DNA of 64,000 bases from Bacteroidota bacterium (GTDB lineage: Bacteria; Bacteroidota; Bacteroidia; Bacteroidales; Dysgonomonadaceae): NCBI GenBank assembly GCA_023424395.1, contig JAFADY010000003.1, positions 1-64,000 of the forward strand, read 5' to 3'. Position numbers and translations under genes: made by a program. Positions 43,091-53,690 of the stretch are shown piece by piece; position 1 is the stretch's first letter; each line of letters begins with the position of its first letter. A model generated the notes under the pieces. It saw only the letters and a list, made by a program, of their open reading frames with translations, ran no database searches and was not told the DNA's origin.

Positions 43091-45007
43091 TCATTTTTTG
43101 AGAATTGATTCCAATTCTTCGTTTAAACTTAAAATGGTTCTCAAATCTTTATTTATCCTTTTTTCAAACGGCAAAGATAACAGTTTAAAAATAAACCCCA
43201 CGGGCAAAACGTACATCAAAATTTTTACCAATTTGGAGTTTGCCTTATACGGCCTCACATACTTGATAAGAACCGGATATTCATTGGCTTTTTCTATGAT
43301 ACGGGCAGCACGGGAATTGGAAAGCTGATTCAATATATTTTCCATCCCTATTTTGATGTTGTTTAAACTATTATCGTAATTCTCGTCCGTCCAGTAAGTT
43401 TTGTAAGAAAGTTTTTCGTATTTACGCAAATGCGTTTGAACGTCTCGCGTCAGATCGCTCAATTCAGGCGCAATTTTGATAAAGTCGGGCTCTTCAATTA
43501 CAACTTCTTTTATGGCGTAATTTCTTTTTTCTCTGATAAACAACAGCTTTTTGATAAAGGTAACATAAGTATCGGTATTCATGATAACCGAATCGTTCAT
43601 AGCTTTATAAGTGAGGAAAATACCGAGAGGCAGCAAAATCATGGAACTGAACCACATGCCCATCCAATGATCCCATACCCCGTCGCGAGCCATTTTGTAG
43701 CCCACGTTGTCTAAAACATAATACACAATAAACAAAATTACCGATATTACAATTGGAGTGCCCAATCCTCCCTTTCTTACAATTGAGCCTAATGGCGCGC
43801 CAATAAAAAAGAAAATAAGGCAGGCAAACGAAAGTGTGAATTTTCTATGCCACTCTATCCAATGCCTGATAATGGCTTTTTGTGTGGTGGTCTTCGTCAT
43901 TGAGCGGAAAATATTATCGTTGCTGTTGTTGTCGGCTTTGGTATATGCACTTTGCATAATGGCTGTTTTACTCTGCAGATCTTTAGATGCCATGACGGAA
44001 TCGATATTCAGAACCGGAGAAATTTTTGCATTGCTGATAATGGTATCTTTTTCTGCCGGATCGTAACTGTTTCGGAAATTCAGATAAGAATAATCTTGCA
44101 TTATTTTTCTATCGCCTATATTGATGCTATCTACAAGCAATTCCAATGAATCGATGGATAATTTTAGCTCCGATAAGTCTTTGGTAACGTAATTGGTTGA
44201 AACATTGTCTTGTATGACATTTTCTTCCATGCGGTTAAAATTGTCATCGTAAGGAATGGTCATGGTTTTGGTGGTGAAGTTTTCGCGCGCGTACGGAACA
44301 AAATCGGGCGAGTAAGTTTCGCCGGTACCTTGTGTGAAGTTTTGGAATTGTTGCCCGTGATGCATGGTAAATATCAACGACAATTTATCTTCCGACATAC
44401 GCATTTGCGCGGAGTCGCAAATAATAACAGCCATACTTTGAAAACCGCTTGCAACATCGTAAATAAGCACATCGTATAACATGCCGGTTTCTCTGTTTTT
44501 CTTTTCCACGTACATATTGTAGCCACTGATTTCCTTATAAAAAACGCCTTCGGGAATATCCAATTCGGGTGATTTCTGACGAATGGAAATAAGAAGCGAA
44601 TAGAATTTCGATTGAATTTTAGGCATGGCGTTATTCTGAAAGAAAAACGCACCGATACTGATAAACGCAACTAAAACGATTAAAGGCTTCATGGTTTTAA
44701 GTAACGGTATTCCGGCCGATTTTATGGCCAACAACTCCAAACTTTCGCCTAAATTACCAAACATCATGAGCGAAGCGAGCAAAATGGATAATGGCAATGC
44801 TAAAGGAATAAGCGTTAAAGCCGCGTAAAGGAACATTTCTCCCAAAACATCGAATCCCAAACCCTTTCCAACCATATCCTCGATGTATTTCCACAAAAAT
44901 TGCATCAATACCAGAAAAAGGCAGATGGCAAACGTCATTAGAAACGATGGGATAAATGTTTTTAATAAATAGCTGTATAGTTTTTTTATGTGGAAATCTT
45001 TTCTCAT
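43091..45007 (-). CDS. LptF/LptG-family permease
   Basis: A 638-residue inner-membrane protein, longer than proteobacterial LptF/G (about 360) because of an extended periplasmic part and cytoplasmic tail, as is usual in Bacteroidota. The N-terminal YSYLLKTFIPSFLMTFAICL and ALPLSILLASLMMFGNLGES and the C-terminal FFFIGAPLGSIVRKGGLGTP are family hallmarks. It forms part of the LPS export ABC transporter with LptB. A -7 element is at 45041-45048. Confidence 0.88.
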   Translation of the reverse strand: MRKDFHIKKLYSYLLKTFIPSFLMTFAICLFLVLMQFLWKYIEDMVGKGLGFDVLGEMFLYAALTLIPLALPLSILLASLMMFGNLGESLELLAIKSAGIPLLKTMKPLIVLVAFISIGAFFFQNNAMPKIQSKFYSLLISIRQKSPELDIPEGVFYKEISGYNMYVEKKNRETGMLYDVLIYDVASGFQSMAVIICDSAQMRMSEDKLSLIFTMHHGQQFQNFTQGTGETYSPDFVPYARENFTTKTMTIPYDDNFNRMEENVIQDNVSTNYVTKDLSELKLSIDSLELLVDSINIGDRKIMQDYSYLNFRNSYDPAEKDTIISNAKISPVLNIDSVMASKDLQSKTAIMQSAYTKADNNSNDNIFRSMTKTTTQKAIIRHWIEWHRKFTLSFACLIFFFIGAPLGSIVRKGGLGTPIVISVILFIVYYVLDNVGYKMARDGVWDHWMGMWFSSMILLPLGIFLTYKAMNDSVIMNTDTYVTFIKKLLFIREKRNYAIKEVVIEEPDFIKIAPELSDLTRDVQTHLRKYEKLSYKTYWTDENYDNSLNNIKIGMENILNQLSNSRAARIIEKANEYPVLIKYVRPYKANSKLVKILMYVLPVGFIFKLLSLPFEKRINKDLRTILSLNEELESILKK

Positions 45008-45094
45008 CTATAAGAAAAAAAGTGCGCTAAAATTGAGGAACAAAGATAATAAAAACCGATGTACTAATTTACTTTTAAGATTTAAAGAAAACAA

Positions 45095-45130
45095 AAAAGA
45101 ACAACTCGGTTTGTTTGCGGTTGTTCTTTT
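45095..45130 (-). terminator. Terminator after the START-like gene
   Basis: Eleven-bp perfect stem (45095-45105 with 45120-45130), followed on the minus strand by a T-rich stretch. It separates the START-like gene from the permease operon. Confidence 0.7.
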
Positions 45131-45146
45131 GTTAAATTATGTTTTT

Positions 45147-45536
45147 TTAAACACCAAGGCGTCTCTTCATTATGTCGATTTGGTTTTCCCACAATGCTAT
45201 GGCATCACCTTTTTCATCAGGCTCGGCAAAATCGGTTATTTGTAGGGCTATTTCGCTGGATAATTCCAATTTATGAAGTTGGAATTCAAAATAAGCATTT
45301 TCGTCTTCTTCATCCAGCCACCTGAATCGAATACTTGTTTGTGGCTTGATGCATAAAATTTCAGCTTCGTTTTCGGATTTTCCCCACGAAAATAGATAAA
45401 TTGATTCCGTCTCATTCATCGTAACTTCATCGGCAAACCATTCTGATAAACCGTCAATTTGGCTTATCATTCTCCACAAACTGGCTTGTGTGGCACTTCC
45501 CATCACAAACTCTATATGAAACTTTTCTTTAGGCAT
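45147..45536 (-). CDS. START-like (SRPBCC) domain protein
   Basis: About 129 residues, one helix-grip domain of the START-like superfamily: MPKEKFHIEFVMGSATQASL, then WRMISQIDGLSEWFADEV and IDIMKRRLGV at the end. Bacteroidota members are thought to bind a hydrophobic ligand; the ligand is not known. The longer frame begins with a TTG at 45551; the ATG at 45536 is preferred. It stands alone between two terminators. Confidence 0.8.
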   Translation of the reverse strand: MPKEKFHIEFVMGSATQASLWRMISQIDGLSEWFADEVTMNETESIYLFSWGKSENEAEILCIKPQTSIRFRWLDEEDENAYFEFQLHKLELSSEIALQITDFAEPDEKGDAIALWENQIDIMKRRLGV

Positions 45537-45640
45537 TGAACTCTCTATCAATTTGCGCTCAATTTACAACTTTTTTTTTAATTGTAGTTCATATACGGCC
45601 ATAAATTTCGGGTATAATGTATTTGTTCCCCAGAAGAAAA

Positions 45641-46411
45641 TCAGAAAACTTCGGAAAGAAATTCCAAAAACCTTTTCCACGATTGAGTATCGGCGGTGAA
45701 ACGATAGGCAGGCGAATCGAAAACAGTGAATGCGTGCGGTGCGCCTCCGTAAGTGATCATTTCATTCGGTACACCGGCTTCGTCCAACTCTTCGGCTAAA
45801 GCTGCAAAGTCCTGCATGGTAATGGCTGTATCCGCTGTTCCGTGAAAAACCATAATTTTTCCTTTGGTTTTTGAATAATCTTGACCTTCGGGAGTTGCCA
45901 AACCTCCGTGAAATGATGCAAATCCTGCCAGCTCTGCTCCCGAACGTGCAAGCTCTAAGGCGGCTGCGCCGCCAAAGCAATATCCCATAGCTACAAATTT
46001 ATCGCCTTCAACTCCTTGTTTTCGCGCAGTTATCAATGCATTAATCATCAGTCGGCGAAGTTTTTCACGGTCTTTGTATAATTCTCCGGTATGTTGAGCT
46101 TTGTCTTTGTTCTCTGTTGGGCGAATGCCTTTTCCGAATAAATCGGCCGCAAAAACCTGATATCCTTCGCGACTTAACATTTTCGCTCTTTCAATCTCGT
46201 AATCGGTCAGCCCATCCCAATCGTGTAGTACGATCACCAAAGGCGCTTTGGCAGCATTTTCTTTTTGTGGTTGGATAAAATATCCTTCATAAGGTTCATT
46301 ATCTATATAATAAGTTACGTATTTGCCTTGACTGTAAATACTCGTTTGAAGAAGCGTAAAAGCTATTACCGAAAAAATAAATTTCTTTGAGATGTTGTTT
46401 AATTGTTTCAT
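45641..46411 (-). CDS. Dienelactone hydrolase-family protein
   Basis: A 256-residue alpha/beta hydrolase with a signal-peptide-like start (NISKKFIFSVIAFTLLQTSI). The nucleophile is cysteine in the elbow GYCFGGAAALE, as in dienelactone hydrolases; the acid is in GTADTAITMQD and the histidine in YGGAPHAFTVF. It is probably secreted to the periplasm; substrate unknown. It is a single gene between terminators. Confidence 0.88.
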   Translation of the reverse strand: MKQLNNISKKFIFSVIAFTLLQTSIYSQGKYVTYYIDNEPYEGYFIQPQKENAAKAPLVIVLHDWDGLTDYEIERAKMLSREGYQVFAADLFGKGIRPTENKDKAQHTGELYKDREKLRRLMINALITARKQGVEGDKFVAMGYCFGGAAALELARSGAELAGFASFHGGLATPEGQDYSKTKGKIMVFHGTADTAITMQDFAALAEELDEAGVPNEMITYGGAPHAFTVFDSPAYRFTADTQSWKRFLEFLSEVF

Positions 46412-46437
46412 TTTTAATCAGTTTTCCATATAACAAA

Positions 46438-46466
46438 AAAAGAAGCAAAATTGTTGCTTCTTTTTG
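46438..46466 (-). terminator. Terminator of nagB
   Basis: Twelve-bp perfect stem (46438-46449 with 46455-46466, loop AATTG) with a T tract on the minus-strand 3' side. Confidence 0.75.
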
Positions 46467-46485
46467 TTAGTGTATTATTATTATT

Positions 46486-48471
46486 TTATTGAATGGGTTT
46501 GTATTCTACAAAAGCTTCAATTGCTTCGTAAGAAGCTAGTCCCAATTTATCGTACATGGCGGCTGTTGTGCGGTTTCTTTCTTCCGAACGTTGCCAGAAT
46601 AACCTTTCGTCGTCTCCCAGATAAGGAGCGCTTTCCATTTGTGACTGGTGCCTTAGAATTGCATTCCTTTTCTGACGAAGTTCTTCGGGAGAAATAGGAA
46701 CGGCCATCTCAATGTGGTCTAATTCCCACTCTGCCCACGCTCCCCGGTACATCCAAATGCGGCAATCTCTAAACCACTCATCGTCCTTCATTATATCCAC
46801 GGCCGCTAAAATGGCATCCAAGCAAACCTTATGCGTGCCATGCGGATCGGCTAAATCACCCGCAACATAAATTTGATGCGGTTTTATTGTTTCGATAAAA
46901 TCTTTGACAATCAAAACATCTTTTTCCGAAATAGGATTTTTTTTAACCCTTCCGGTTTCGTAAAACGGAAGATCGAGAAAATGTACGTTTTGCGAAGGCA
47001 AACCTACGTATCTATCAGCGGAGCGTGCTTCTTCCCTGCGGATCCTGCCCTTGAGTAAACGAATTTCGGGTGTATCGATATCTTCAACTTTCTTCTCATG
47101 AAGCAAATAATTGAGCATTTTTTCGCCGGCTTCTTTCAATTCCAAATTGTCGGCATCGAATTCTTTTTGCATGCTTTTAAAAACCGACAAATAACGAATC
47201 ACTTCTTCATCGCCCACAGCAATATTTCCGGATGTTTGGTAAGCAACATGCACTTCGTGCCCTTGATTTACCAAACGTTGAAAAGTGCCGCCCATAGAAA
47301 TAACATCATCATCGGGGTGCGGGCTAAAGATAATTACCTTTTTTGGAAAAGGTTTGGCTCTTTCGGGGCGGTGCGTATCATCGGCATTGGGTTTCCCTCC
47401 GGGCCAACCGGTAATTGTATGCTGTAAATCGTTGAATATCTTTATATTTACATTATAAGCCGAACCAAAAAGTGTAATTAATTCACTTAATCCGTTATCG
47501 TTATAATCTTTATTGGTCAATTTTAGAATAGGTTTATCTACTACGCCGCACAACCAGATTATAGCCCTTCTGATAAGTTTACTCGTCCAAACGCAATTGG
47601 TAACCAACCAAGGATGGCTGATGCGCGTAAGTTCTGCGCCCGCAGCAAGATCGATATACACATTTACTTCGGGGTGCGTTTGAAGAACAGATGCCGGCAT
47701 TGATTCCGTTATCGGGCCTTCGATCATTTGTTTAATACTTTCGGCCTTTTGTTCTCCCCATGCAATTAAAGCAATATTTTTAGAATCCATCATGTCTGCA
47801 ATACCCATAGTAATGGCGCTTACAGGTACTTTTTCTTTGGAATCGAAATTGGCAACGATGTCGTTTCGGGAATCGCCGTCGAGCATGACGAGACGCATTT
47901 GCGAATGAAGGTTGCTACCGGGCATATTGAATCCTATATTACCTTTGCTACCCAAACCAAGCAAAAGATAATCCAACCCGCCCATTTGTTTCAGGTCTTT
48001 TTCGTATTCCTCACAAATATCCGTAATCAAATCTTTTTCAACAGTAGCATCGGGAGAATAAATATTCTTCGGATCTATATCTATATGATCAAGAAATACT
48101 TCTTTTAGCAGAGCTATATTGCTGAAAGAGGTGTCTGAAACCGGGTAGAATTCATAAATATTGAAAACCACTAAATTCTTAAAACTGATACCTTCTTCTT
48201 TGTGTTTTCTGATCAATTCCTGATAAACAGGCATTGGCGTTTCACCCCCATTGATTCCAAAAACAAATAATTGATCTTGATTCTGCTTCTCAAGCATTTC
48301 CTTTACGATACTATTGGCCACTTTTTTAGCTGCCCGTGCCGATTTTTCGTAAATGTGAACGGGGATTTTTTCGAAACGACTTAACGTGTACTCATCAAAA
48401 TCCGTTTCGGGCTTATAATACTTTTTGGGTACTCTTTCGAGTGAAATGTAAGAACTCAGGTCTAATCGCAT
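46486..48471 (-). CDS. nagB: Glucosamine-6-phosphate deaminase fused to a PIG-L-type deacetylase domain
   Basis: A 661-residue two-domain protein. Residues about 1-300 are NagB-like (FGINGGETPMPVYQELIRK, LDYLLLGLGSKGNIGFNMPG); it converts glucosamine-6-phosphate to fructose-6-phosphate. Residues about 370-650 are a LmbE/PIG-L zinc deacetylase with HPDDD in FSPHPDDDVISMGG (about residue 385) and GDLADPHGTHKVC. This fusion is characteristic of Bacteroidota, and could couple N-deacetylation and deamination of an amino sugar. A -7 element lies at 48500-48507. Confidence 0.93.
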   Translation of the reverse strand: MRLDLSSYISLERVPKKYYKPETDFDEYTLSRFEKIPVHIYEKSARAAKKVANSIVKEMLEKQNQDQLFVFGINGGETPMPVYQELIRKHKEEGISFKNLVVFNIYEFYPVSDTSFSNIALLKEVFLDHIDIDPKNIYSPDATVEKDLITDICEEYEKDLKQMGGLDYLLLGLGSKGNIGFNMPGSNLHSQMRLVMLDGDSRNDIVANFDSKEKVPVSAITMGIADMMDSKNIALIAWGEQKAESIKQMIEGPITESMPASVLQTHPEVNVYIDLAAGAELTRISHPWLVTNCVWTSKLIRRAIIWLCGVVDKPILKLTNKDYNDNGLSELITLFGSAYNVNIKIFNDLQHTITGWPGGKPNADDTHRPERAKPFPKKVIIFSPHPDDDVISMGGTFQRLVNQGHEVHVAYQTSGNIAVGDEEVIRYLSVFKSMQKEFDADNLELKEAGEKMLNYLLHEKKVEDIDTPEIRLLKGRIRREEARSADRYVGLPSQNVHFLDLPFYETGRVKKNPISEKDVLIVKDFIETIKPHQIYVAGDLADPHGTHKVCLDAILAAVDIMKDDEWFRDCRIWMYRGAWAEWELDHIEMAVPISPEELRQKRNAILRHQSQMESAPYLGDDERLFWQRSEERNRTTAAMYDKLGLASYEAIEAFVEYKPIQ

Positions 48472-48577
48472 GACTTTTGATTTTTGATAATTGACGCTAC
48501 AAAATTAACAAGTTATTTCTACTTATTTTTTGTTTTTGGGTAAAATAACATCCTTAACAGAAATTATATGTTTGTTG

Positions 48578-49954
48578 TCATAATTCCTTTTTAGCATCCA
48601 TACTTTTAGTAACCCGAGCATAAATAATGAGCGCTATTGCCGATATAGCGCCAATACCTACAAACACATACCAGATGTAATGTGCGTTTTGCGTAGCGGC
48701 GGCGTAAGCAACAGAATCCAGAACTCCTGCATCATTTGTGAAGAGACGGGGATCGGGGCAATATTTTTCGAGCAAAAAACCCGATATACCAAATGCAAAA
48801 AGATACGAGAAAAACGAATGAAGATGGCTGAAACCCAAATAAAGCCCCTCCTCTCCTTCGGGCGCTTGCAGCGAGAAATACTCCAAATAACGGGGAGAGA
48901 TAAAACATTCGGCGATGGCTTGCATAGCGATACCAACAATCATCATGAATGCAACAGGATGCATTCCTGCAATTGTTCCGCCTCCGGTATGGTTTCCGAA
49001 TGACATTACTAATGCCGATAAAGGAATTATGAACATCCCTATCATCATGGAAGTGATTGCGCTTCTTTTCTTCATGAGCGATGTGATAAAATTCACACTA
49101 ATAAATACAATCAGCGGATTTACATTGGCATACCAACCTGGGGTTGCGCCATCGCCGATGAGGCGGATCACGTATTTAGGCATGGTGGAATACATTTGAC
49201 TTTGAATCATCCAGAAACCGCTCACGATGAGCATAAGTATCATTAACCGCCCATTGCCCAACACTTTTACCAACGAACTCCACAATTCCTTTACAGTCTT
49301 ACCCTGACCGGCTGTATGTGCCGATCTATAGAAGAAAAAAACGAGAATCAACGCCAAAAGCGTCATTGACGCGGAAAAATAGTTCAAATAAACCAACCCC
49401 TCATCGCCCATACTTTTCCTCAACGGATCAACTACTGTTTTACCCAAAAATGCGCCGATATTTACCATCATGTAGAAAATGGCATACCCTCTGGCACGAG
49501 TTTCGGGAGTTGTTTCACGGGCGACCGTACCCGAAATTACCGCTTTAATAAAAGCCCCGCCGATAACGATTAAAATAAGTACCGGCACAATCGACCACTG
49601 GTAAGCGCTCCCGATAAGCCCTGTGTAGGTGGTAGTCATATCGTATTGCACCAATCCTGCACTTTGCAACATTGTGGGCAAAACGCCAAGCCCGCCATAA
49701 CCGACCGTCAATAAAGCAAATGCAAGGATAATAGCATTTCTGAATCCCATTTTGTCGGCGATGGCGCCGGTGAAAGTCGGCAGAAGATATAAAAATGCCG
49801 AGAAAAGCCCGGCTATAATTCCTGCCTGTATATCGGTAAATCCCCAAACATTTGAAAGATATAAGGTTATGACAATAAATACGGCATAATATGCCAAACG
49901 CTCGAGAAGTTCTACGAAATTCGCGACCCAAAAAGGTTTTGAGAATTTAATCAT
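48578..49954 (-). CDS. MFS/POT-like transporter
   Basis: A 458-residue inner-membrane carrier with 12-14 helices. The N-terminal FVELLERLAYYAVFIVITLY is close to the ExxERFxYYG motif of proton-dependent oligopeptide transporters, and GAIADKMGFRNAIILAFALL is the MFS loop-2 signature. Substrate might be peptides, but this is not certain. It follows a -7 element at 50001-50008 and is transcribed alone. Confidence 0.82.
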   Translation of the reverse strand: MIKFSKPFWVANFVELLERLAYYAVFIVITLYLSNVWGFTDIQAGIIAGLFSAFLYLLPTFTGAIADKMGFRNAIILAFALLTVGYGGLGVLPTMLQSAGLVQYDMTTTYTGLIGSAYQWSIVPVLILIVIGGAFIKAVISGTVARETTPETRARGYAIFYMMVNIGAFLGKTVVDPLRKSMGDEGLVYLNYFSASMTLLALILVFFFYRSAHTAGQGKTVKELWSSLVKVLGNGRLMILMLIVSGFWMIQSQMYSTMPKYVIRLIGDGATPGWYANVNPLIVFISVNFITSLMKKRSAITSMMIGMFIIPLSALVMSFGNHTGGGTIAGMHPVAFMMIVGIAMQAIAECFISPRYLEYFSLQAPEGEEGLYLGFSHLHSFFSYLFAFGISGFLLEKYCPDPRLFTNDAGVLDSVAYAAATQNAHYIWYVFVGIGAISAIALIIYARVTKSMDAKKEL

Positions 49955-50039
49955 TATAAGAAAGTTTTAATTGGAAATGCACAAAATTTTAATTTTCGTG
50001 CAAAGATAAAAAAATATACTTGATTTTCCTATATACCTA

Positions 50040-52451
50040 TCAATTCAAATCTACTACAGTGATTCCCGCTCCGCCAAACTGCACGTGTTCATCCTGGAAA
50101 TGCGCAACTCCCGAAACTGTGCGTAAATAATCGCGAATTATTTGGCGCAATGCACCAGTGCCGGTTCCGTGCAAAATTCGCACCCGCGAAACACCTAGTT
50201 GTAGGGCATCGTCCACGAAATACATCACCGCTTGCAATGCTTCGTCGCCACGTAAGCCACGAAGGTCTATATCTTGTTTAAACTGAAGTTTTTTTTCGTG
50301 AATCAGATCGCGTGCAGAAGAATTGGTTTTTGCCTCTTTCTTTAATTGATTATTGCTTACACGTTCTAATTTCTCCATATCAACAGTGGATTTTATCATC
50401 CCGAAAGCAACCGTGGCTTTTTTACCGGAAATCTCCAGAACTTCGCCCACAGAGGTTTGCCCTTTTAAGCGGACGGAATCTCCAACCGCAGGTTGTGGGT
50501 TATGACCTACGACTTGAATGGTTTTTTTTCTTTTAACTACTTCTTTCTTTTTAGGAGAATCCGAAACTATTTTCTGCTTAAATTCAGTCAGATTTTTACG
50601 AACTTGTTTGGTTTTCTCTTTTTCGGCTTGTGCCTCTTTTATTTCGCGAATAGTCTGTTCAATTTTTGCGTTGCTTTCGGCAAGTAGTTGTTCGGCTTGT
50701 TGCTTGGCTTGTGAAAGGATTTCTTTCTTTTGTTTATTAATCTCCGAAAGATCCGATTCGTATTTTTCGGTTATGTTTTCTAAACGCTTGCGTTCCCGTC
50801 TAATTTCATCACGTTTTCTTTCCCAATAACGTTTATCGCGAGTAATGTCTTGCAGATATTTATCCATGTTGATGTATTCGCTACCTACAATTTCGGATGC
50901 TTGCGTTATTACATCTTCCGGCAGACCTATTTTTCGGGCAATTTCAACGGCAAAAGAACTTCCCGGATTTCCGATGGAAAGTTGAAAAAGCGGTTGCATT
51001 TGATGCCTGTCATACAACATGGCGCCGTTTACAACACCTTGATTTTCATTGGCAAAATGCTTTAGATTTTGATAGTGCGTGGTGATCACGCCAAACGATT
51101 TCTTTTGGTTGAACCTATCCAATAACGATTCTGCAATGGCAGCGCCGATTTGCGGCTCCGTTCCGCTGCCGAATTCATCGATAAGCAACAACGTTTTTTC
51201 GTTGCAGTTTTTCACGAAAAATTTCATATTCTGCAAGTGTGAGCTGTAAGTCGATAAATCGTTTTCTATGGATTGCTCATCGCCAATGTCAATAAAAATA
51301 TCATCGAAAAGTCCCACTTTCGAATTTTCCCTTAAAGGTATCAATAATCCGCACTGCAGCATATATTGAAGCAGGCCCACCGTTTTTAAACAAACTGATT
51401 TGCCTCCGGCATTGGGGCCGGAAATAACCAAAATCCTGTTTTCTTCGGTTAATATTATATCAAGCGGAACTACTTTGCGGTTTTGTTTTTGAAGCGATAA
51501 AAACAACAGAGGATGTACTGCCTGCACCCAATCCACAATAAGCTTGTCTTCGAAATCAGGCTTTAAAGCCTGTATTTGCAAAGCAAATTTTGCTTTCGCT
51601 CGAATAAAATCGATCTCGGCCAGATACTCGTACGATTCGAGCAAATCGGGCAAAAACGGACGGATATAATCGGTAAATTCAGTGAGAATGCGGATGATTT
51701 CGCGCCGTTCGTCGTTTTCCAATTCGCGAATGCGATTGTTGGCTTCAACCACTTCGGCAGGTTCAATGTAAACCGTTTTACCCGAGGCGGATTCGTCGTG
51801 TACGATGCCTTTTATTTTCCGCTTAAAAGATGGATTTACAGGAATGACCAAACGCCCGTCGCGCATACTCGGCGAAACGTCTTTGTCCACGAAGCCTTCG
51901 GCTTGCGCTTTGCGCAAAATAGAATTCAAGCTGCGCGAAATTCCGTTGATGGTGGCAGCCATATCCTTACGGATATTGGCTAATTGAGAAGAGGCGCTGT
52001 CTCTTATTTGCCCGAATTCATCAATAATACGTTCTATTTTTTTAGTGATCTCGGGCGAAACAAACACATTTTCTGAGAGTTTGTACAAGTATGGATAGCG
52101 TTGTGAATTTTCTTCATCTCTGTGAAAAAAAGCCACAATGGCATTTATCGCTTGCAACGATTTATATAATTCGGCCAACGCATTTTGCTCAATCCATGAG
52201 CGTTCCACGCGAATGCGTTTCAAAACCGGCCTGACATCGTAAAAATTATCGAAAGGAAAAGTATCTTCTTCCTGCAGAATATGCAAAAATTCATCGGTTT
52301 GCGAGAGCCGAGTATTCACTTCTTCGAAAGAAGAAGAAAAGTGCATTTCCTGCACCTTTTCTTTTCCGAGCGGGCTTAGACAATGTTGATCGAGCAATTG
52401 CCTGATGCGGAAAAATTCTATTTTTTGTTCAAAATTATCGGGATAGATCAC
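50040..52451 (-). CDS. mutS2: Endonuclease MutS2
   Basis: An 803-residue protein of usual MutS2 length. It has a MutS-type core and lever, the ATPase with Walker A GPNAGGKS and LLIDEFGSGTEPQIG, a long coiled coil, a KOW/RNA-binding-like part (GDSVRLKGQTSVGEVLE), and a C-terminal Smr nuclease domain (DLRGLRGDEALQAVMYF, RILHGTGTGALRQIIRDYL). It acts in suppressing recombination or rescuing collided ribosomes. A -7 element is at 52472-52479. Confidence 0.95.
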   Translation of the reverse strand: MIYPDNFEQKIEFFRIRQLLDQHCLSPLGKEKVQEMHFSSSFEEVNTRLSQTDEFLHILQEEDTFPFDNFYDVRPVLKRIRVERSWIEQNALAELYKSLQAINAIVAFFHRDEENSQRYPYLYKLSENVFVSPEITKKIERIIDEFGQIRDSASSQLANIRKDMAATINGISRSLNSILRKAQAEGFVDKDVSPSMRDGRLVIPVNPSFKRKIKGIVHDESASGKTVYIEPAEVVEANNRIRELENDERREIIRILTEFTDYIRPFLPDLLESYEYLAEIDFIRAKAKFALQIQALKPDFEDKLIVDWVQAVHPLLFLSLQKQNRKVVPLDIILTEENRILVISGPNAGGKSVCLKTVGLLQYMLQCGLLIPLRENSKVGLFDDIFIDIGDEQSIENDLSTYSSHLQNMKFFVKNCNEKTLLLIDEFGSGTEPQIGAAIAESLLDRFNQKKSFGVITTHYQNLKHFANENQGVVNGAMLYDRHQMQPLFQLSIGNPGSSFAVEIARKIGLPEDVITQASEIVGSEYINMDKYLQDITRDKRYWERKRDEIRRERKRLENITEKYESDLSEINKQKKEILSQAKQQAEQLLAESNAKIEQTIREIKEAQAEKEKTKQVRKNLTEFKQKIVSDSPKKKEVVKRKKTIQVVGHNPQPAVGDSVRLKGQTSVGEVLEISGKKATVAFGMIKSTVDMEKLERVSNNQLKKEAKTNSSARDLIHEKKLQFKQDIDLRGLRGDEALQAVMYFVDDALQLGVSRVRILHGTGTGALRQIIRDYLRTVSGVAHFQDEHVQFGGAGITVVDLN

Positions 52452-52502
52452 GGTAATGCTTTCTTAATCGGCAAATTTACAACTTTCTCAGCAAAAATTT
52501 TA

Positions 52503-53594
52503 TTAATTGCCCTTGATATTCTCCCCACAAATCTCTTTTATAAAGATTTCTTCCGCCCGGTGCACCCAATCGCTGAAATTTGGATCGGGCTGGTAATAGG
52601 GAATAAAATTAAGAAGTTTGTTCAGTTTAAATTTTTTGCTACTTATGCCTGCTCCCGACAAACTTGCATCGTGCGCGTTGAATTCCTGTTCAATATGCAC
52701 AGGGATCATCAAAATGGGTTTACGATAATACAATGCTTCGCATATCGATTCAAAACCCGATGTGGTTGAATAGGCCATGCTTGCGGCCATGCTTTTCAGG
52801 AAAAGGTCATCGTTGAGTTTATGGAGAATTAAATGAGGGTCTATTTCGGTAACATCTTCGGCGTCTTTTTTATCCCAAAAAAACCGGAGCGGAATTTCGG
52901 GATTTTTCTTGTGCCAACTCAAAATTTCCTCAAAATAGCCTGCATTTAACATATAACCGTGAATATAATTACCCTCAACAGGCGTAAATTCAAAAACTTT
53001 TTCTCTAAGCAGTGGAGGAACGGTAACAATGTTTTTGTAATCGGGCAAATCGCGGAAAGAAAGCGCCAAAATTTTAGATGAGCGTTGACTGGTAAGTTTC
53101 GACAACATTCTTAAAAAATAGAACTTGATATCTTGCTCGGCGGTGGTTCTGTAATTTGCATTTAGCAATAAATACTGATGAGCGATGCTGATAAATTTAA
53201 TGCCTAATTTCTTATCTAATTTGTAAGCTGCAAAAGTCATTCCCGTAATCATTTCGTAAAAGTTGACGACTACATCGGGATGATATTCTTCAATTTTTCG
53301 TTTTACGAAAACAATACTTTTTCTAAAAAAGAACGGACGAGAAAAATTGCTTACAGCGCTCAAAAAAATACTCGGCCGCTTTTTTTTGTACATCGCCGTG
53401 AAGTTAGGGCTCTGAAAATCGAAAACCGGAGCGCCTATTTTGTCGGTATAAAATTGGGGGATTTGCCTTGTATCGTTTTTGCCTACCAACACGGCCACAA
53501 TTTCGTGTCCATGCTTTTTGAGCATTGCCGCCAACGCCAACGATTGTGTAAAATGGCCTCTACCCTCTCCTTGAACCGTAAATAAAAATCGCAC
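52503..53594 (-). CDS. GT-B glycosyltransferase (MurG/GT28-like)
   Basis: About 363 residues. The N-terminus RFLFTVQGEGRGHFTQSLAL is the acceptor-side loop of GT-B enzymes related to MurG and glycolipid glycosyltransferases; the C-terminal half has SMAASMAYSTTSGFESICEA and PILMIPVHIEQEFNAHDASL, the nucleotide-sugar side. Substrates unknown. The frame runs up to a TTG at 53615, but a -7 element at 53618-53625 would put the RNA start after it; the GTG at 53594 (VRFLFTVQG) is therefore the likely start. Confidence 0.8.
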   Translation of the reverse strand: MRFLFTVQGEGRGHFTQSLALAAMLKKHGHEIVAVLVGKNDTRQIPQFYTDKIGAPVFDFQSPNFTAMYKKKRPSIFLSAVSNFSRPFFFRKSIVFVKRKIEEYHPDVVVNFYEMITGMTFAAYKLDKKLGIKFISIAHQYLLLNANYRTTAEQDIKFYFLRMLSKLTSQRSSKILALSFRDLPDYKNIVTVPPLLREKVFEFTPVEGNYIHGYMLNAGYFEEILSWHKKNPEIPLRFFWDKKDAEDVTEIDPHLILHKLNDDLFLKSMAASMAYSTTSGFESICEALYYRKPILMIPVHIEQEFNAHDASLSGAGISSKKFKLNKLLNFIPYYQPDPNFSDWVHRAEEIFIKEICGENIKGN

Positions 53595-53617
53595 GATTAG
53601 TTTTTTTTGATACAAGG

Positions 53618-53625
53618 CAAAGATA
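53618..53625 (-). promoter_or_regulatory. -7 element of the GT-B gene
   Basis: CAAAGATA on the plus strand, TATCTTTG on the minus strand. It decides the start at GTG 53594. Confidence 0.5.
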
Positions 53626-53690
53626 GATAATTATTGTTACAAAGTAATTACAACCCGCTGCCTGTTGAAAACTTTTTAAGCAGGAATAGT